Assembly (NCBI GenBank): GCA_024336345.1 | Contig: JANFOG010000003.1 | Location: 936,501 to 1,000,500, forward strand | Source of the DNA: Mariannaea sp. PMI_226 | Taxonomy: Eukaryota; Ascomycota; Sordariomycetes; Hypocreales; Nectriaceae | DNA: 64,000 nt | Direction of reading: 5' to 3' | Part shown: positions 60,709 to 64,000 of the stretch, piece after piece | Numbering within the stretch: the first letter of the stretch is position 1 | Layout of the letters: every line of letters starts with the position of its first letter | Made by a program: the position numbers and the translations under genes | Notes under the pieces: generated by a model | Database searches by the model: none | Seen by the model: only the letters and a program-made list of their open reading frames with translations | What the model was told of the DNA's origin: nothing

Positions 60709-62226
60709 ATGAAGACCGTTAACGCCAGCCCAAGCATAATTACAGACTTGGCCCGTTCCCTTCGGGTGTCTCCAACACTCGAGATCAACGAAATTGTCCA
60801 GGAACGGCTGAAAAATGGCCAGAAAGTCGTGCACCTAGGATTTGGCGAAGCGACTTTCCCAGTCCATAAGGCTGTTCTTGCTGCTCACCGGGAAGCCAGC
60901 GAGTCAACCAGTTATCTGCCCGTTGCAGGCTTGACGAGACTTCGAGAGGTTTGCAGTCTCTCTAAAACAAATGCTGATAGAATAAAAGGCTAATCTCTCA
61001 TTCAGTCCATTGCCAGGTTCCAATCTCGCCGGCTTGGATCTCTGATCGTGCCAGACCAGGTGGTGGTTGCACCTGGATCGAAGCCACTTCTCTTTGCACT
61101 GTTTGACATACTCGAGGGAGATGTCCTGCTTCCCCGGCCCTCTTGGGTCAGTTACGAGCCGCAGATCATGCATGCGGGGAAGAAAACCTTTTGGGTAGAA
61201 ACCGATGAGAATGACCGTCACACTATTACTGGTTGGTCCTGTTTGAAACGGATTTCATCTTTTTCATGCTAACAATGCCTAGAATCTGCACTGAATGTTG
61301 CGTTCAATCAAGCTGTAAACAGCGGTGGTAACCCCCGAGTGATGCTCATCAACAGTCCATCCAACCCAACTGGGCGGGTCTTCACCGAGGACGTTCTGGA
61401 TACGATTTGCAAATTTTGTCAAGAACATAACATCACTCTCATCAGTGATGAAATCTACTCTGATATTGTCTTCGAAAAGACGGAAGAAACCAGCACTTTT
61501 GCCTGTGGTCGTTTCAATGCGGGGCTTCATATCCTTACTGGGGGTCTCTCCAAGGTGAGTTTTGTGTGATACATGAGCCTACCAGAGGAGTGGTGTATTA
61601 ATACTTAACAGACATATTCTGCTGGCGGGTGGCGTGTTGGTTACGCCATTTTCCCAAACAATGCTTTTGGGAATGAGGTACAGAGAGCAACTTTGGCGTA
61701 TGCGTCTGAATGCTGGTCGGCGGCCTCGGCTCCGGCTCAAGCAGCAGCAGCGGTAGCATTTGATACCAGTCCAGACATGGACCAATACCGCCAGCAGGTA
61801 ACAGGCTTGCACAAAAGGTGCACCTTAAAGTTGTACCGCGCACTGGTGGACTCCGGTCTCGCAGTTGCTGAGCCCAAGGGGTCTTTCTACATCTACCCTT
61901 CATTCCATCCTTACACCAAGCAGCTGAAGAGCCTCGGGATACACACTAGCCTTCAACTATCGCGGTGGCTGATTGACCAGTTCGGCATTGCAACTCTACC
62001 GGGGTCTGTTTTTGGCGAAGACGATGATGGTGTGCCTGGTGGTCGCTACCGTCTGAGAATGTCTACCAGTTATTTGTATTTCATTGGAGAGCGGGATAGG
62101 TATAGCCGTGGATACGATCTTCTTGTTTCGGGTTCATCAGATGGAACTGAATTAGATCTTCCCTTGCTGGATACGGCCATCGAGGCTATAGAAGAAGCGA
62201 CCACAGTGCTGAAGTCCTTGGCATGA
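60709..62226 (+). CDS. PLP-dependent class I/II aminotransferase (aspartate-aminotransferase fold)
   Basis: Four exons (60709-60948, 61006-61231, 61283-61554, 61612-62226) give 450 residues. Two donors are non-consensus (GTTTGC, GTTGGT) but keep frame and family conservation. Visible landmarks: YLPVAGLTRLRE near the N-terminus; the PLP phosphate-binding stretch VAPGSKPLLFALF; NSPSNPTG with Asn183; SDEIYSDI with Asp211 (pyridine nitrogen) and Tyr214; the Schiff-base Lys246 in TGGLSK/TYSAGGWR, exactly at the last exon junction; Arg254 in the GGWRVGY motif; and YRLRMSTS for the substrate carboxylate. All catalytic residues are present. It transfers an amino group between an amino acid and a 2-oxo acid; the substrate cannot be told from sequence, and ACC-synthase-like or specialised metabolic roles are possible. 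Paired palindromes in the promoter and an adjacent transcription-factor gene suggest specific local control. Confidence 0.9.
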
Positions 62227-62426
62227 TTATTCCTCAGACAGTACTTTTTAGGCTCTAAATGAATTAAGCTATATTTTATTTGTTTAATGAACATCTTTGT
62301 GTTATAAGATGTCGAAATAATGTCTATTACCGGGGAGATATCATTTCAAGGACTAGATGCGGTTGGTAGGAGGACAAGCAAGGGAATGTGGGATAAAAAC
62401 ACTTTTAGATGGATTAATGTCCAGCT
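62227..62426. other. Short tail-to-tail spacer
   Basis: A 200-bp AT-rich spacer separates the stops of the convergent aminotransferase and transcription-factor genes. It must hold both polyadenylation signals, so the 3' UTRs are short or overlap. Confidence 0.6.
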
Positions 62427-64000
62427 TCACGTCGCCCAACTACTATTATCGAGGTCCATGGATCCGATGTCCCAAAAAGTTTGAACTCCGTCATCAATAC
62501 CTAAAAATTGGCGAAAGAGGGGCAAATTTCCCCAGTCATCGTCAGGCCTATCGGTCAAGACACTTTCTTGAGTCATGCCGAGGATGTCGTCGTGCCATAT
62601 CGTATCCAATGGCACGTCTCTTCTGTTTTCATTGCTGTTACTCGGAGGATTTGACATCTGATGAGAAGTCTCGCTCAACTGTTGAGAACTTATACTCGTA
62701 GAGATGAGCTTGATGGTATCACTTGCAAGAACTTCGAACTCAGTATCCAATCTTGCAAGCAAATCTTCGCTCCAGCGCTCGTTGGTTATGGTCAGACAAA
62801 TGGTGCACTGCCTTATCCAAGATGGTATATCAACAAGCAAGAATGGTAGCCCTACTTGTGCAGCAAGAGTCCGAATGTTGGTCCGTACAGTGACTAACAT
62901 GGTGAGGCCCGCGAATAGAACCCCCTGGACCAGCATCCAGGACAGAGAGACGTTGCTGTTCCTCAAGGTGTCGGTCATACAAGTGAGATATTCTCCCGCT
63001 GATCGAATCGACCGTTCAAGTGACTGTACAGAAGGTTGAGGACAGAGTGGGCTTGATCGATGTAGGACAAAGGAAGTCCCATGGTATAGTCGCTCCCAAT
63101 AACTTGAGTCATTTAGTAAAAGTTACACACGTGAGGGAATCAGACCATACCTTAGGGGATACCGCGATACCGTATCGGAATGGTAAATGGTAGGAAGTAG
63201 GGATCTCCATTCATCGAGTTCGGCTTGTAGCCCTGAGAGTACAATTTGTCTCTCCTCTTCTGACAGGCCGACCGAAGCTTTGTGGCCACAGTACACCTGA
63301 GATACAATACGGCTCTGAATTTGTCTGTGCTTGATATGATGAATGCCCAACGACGTCTTGTTTCCCTGGCCGATGATACTCGCCGTAATATGTTCGTCCC
63401 CGATCGATGGAGGACGCCCTAAATTGTAAGCAAGACTGATTTCAATGGCATAAGCACTCCAGAACACCCTGCTTCTCTGGCTCAAGTCCCCATCTACCAT
63501 TTGAGATCCTTCAGGGGCATAGTGTAAGCCTATCTCAATAGCCATCTAGAGAATAATTAGCCCCAACCGAAGACTTGAGAACATTGATTGCAAATACCCT
63601 CATTGCTAAGCCGGAGAGTTGCCATTGGCTCGAGCCAACTGGTCCGTAAGAGCTATAGATACAGATCAAGAGGATTATCTGTATCGCCGCAAGGCTTGGT
63701 TTCAAAAAATGAACATTGTCGTCAATGCACTGCAGTCCCTTACTATACAGGTATGAGGGTGACGGAGCGAAACTTGGCGAGTACTTCATCCTCCCGTCAG
63801 TATTCTCGGCTTGCATTTGCCTTCTTGTGCTGACGCAGTTTGTCGCTCCCAACGCCATGACAAAGTAGAAAACCGCCATTTCCTCCGCCTCAGCTGTGCT
63901 GCCGCTTCCACAGCTGTCGACCAACCGTTCTAGGTACTCGGGGTCAAGAAGCGGATATATAGGATCTACCCACATTTGGTAGGATTTGAGGAGGAACTGT
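62427..64000 (-). CDS. Fungal-specific transcription factor domain protein, 5' end outside the window
   Basis: Minus-strand exons up to 64000 and ending 63598, then 63545-63151 and 63102-62427, join in frame. Introns are 52 and 48 nt. The frame is open to the window edge, so the N-terminus is missing. Landmarks of the fungal transcription factor middle homology region are clear: MWVDPIYPLLDPEYLERL, WQLSGLAMR/MAIEIGLH (split by the first intron), RRVFW-like RSRVFWSAYAIE, LGRPPSI, and after the second intron SYWERLYHGTSFVLHRSSPL with CPQPS and SLERSIRSAGEYLTC. Such proteins usually carry a Zn2Cys6 DNA-binding domain at the N-terminus, which would lie beyond 64000 and cannot be confirmed. About 490 residues are visible. 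The gene converges on the aminotransferase and is a candidate regulator of it. Confidence 0.86.

Overview
This is nuclear DNA of a filamentous ascomycete, most likely a Sordariomycete; a member of the Hypocreales would fit, but the sequence alone does not prove it. The evidence is short introns (about 50-120 nt) with GT...AG borders and CTAA-type branch sites, long pyrimidine-rich leaders, and unmistakable fungal proteins: an AreA/NIT2 nitrogen GATA factor, a Dbf2/Sid2 kinase, Med12 and an Rgd1-type F-BAR RhoGAP. I see no rRNA, tRNA, CRISPR array, prophage or intact transposon.

Layout. Positions 1-79 hold the first 26 codons of a minus-strand gene that leaves the window (possibly an EAF-type elongation factor). 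About 9 kb without a recognisable gene follows, containing microsatellites, A-tracts and recurring short motifs. The core block at 10-43 kb contains a RING-IBR-RING protein (10485-12725, +), an F-BAR/RhoGAP protein (18708-21336, +), Mediator subunit 12 (27494-22790, -), a secreted CREG-like FMN-barrel protein (33850-33005, -), the Dbf2/Sid2 kinase (35362-37454, +) and the AreA regulator (42438-39373, -). These are housekeeping or regulatory genes: transcription (Med12, AreA), septation and cell polarity (Dbf2, Rgd1), and ubiquitin or RING biology.

The right arm (43-64 kb) looks accessory. A 9.6-kb gene-free stretch is followed by a small single-pass membrane protein (52037-53134, +), a six-exon secreted Cys-containing protein (56053-53926, -), an F-box protein (58863-59840, +), a class I/II aminotransferase (60709-62226, +) and a fungal-specific transcription factor cut by the window edge (64000-62427, -).

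The two most interesting signals are these. (1) The RBR protein has Asp where the catalytic Cys of RING2 should be, so it is probably a pseudo-RBR. (2) Two inverted repeats of identical architecture, CTCGG-N10-CCGAG, lie 59 bp apart just upstream of the TATA box of the aminotransferase. They look like paired Zn2Cys6 operator sites, and a fungal transcription factor of that general class is the adjacent gene. The right edge may therefore be the border of a small, locally regulated metabolic cluster that continues beyond the window.

All exon borders were derived by hand from reading frame, splice-site consensus and family conservation; none is backed by transcript data.
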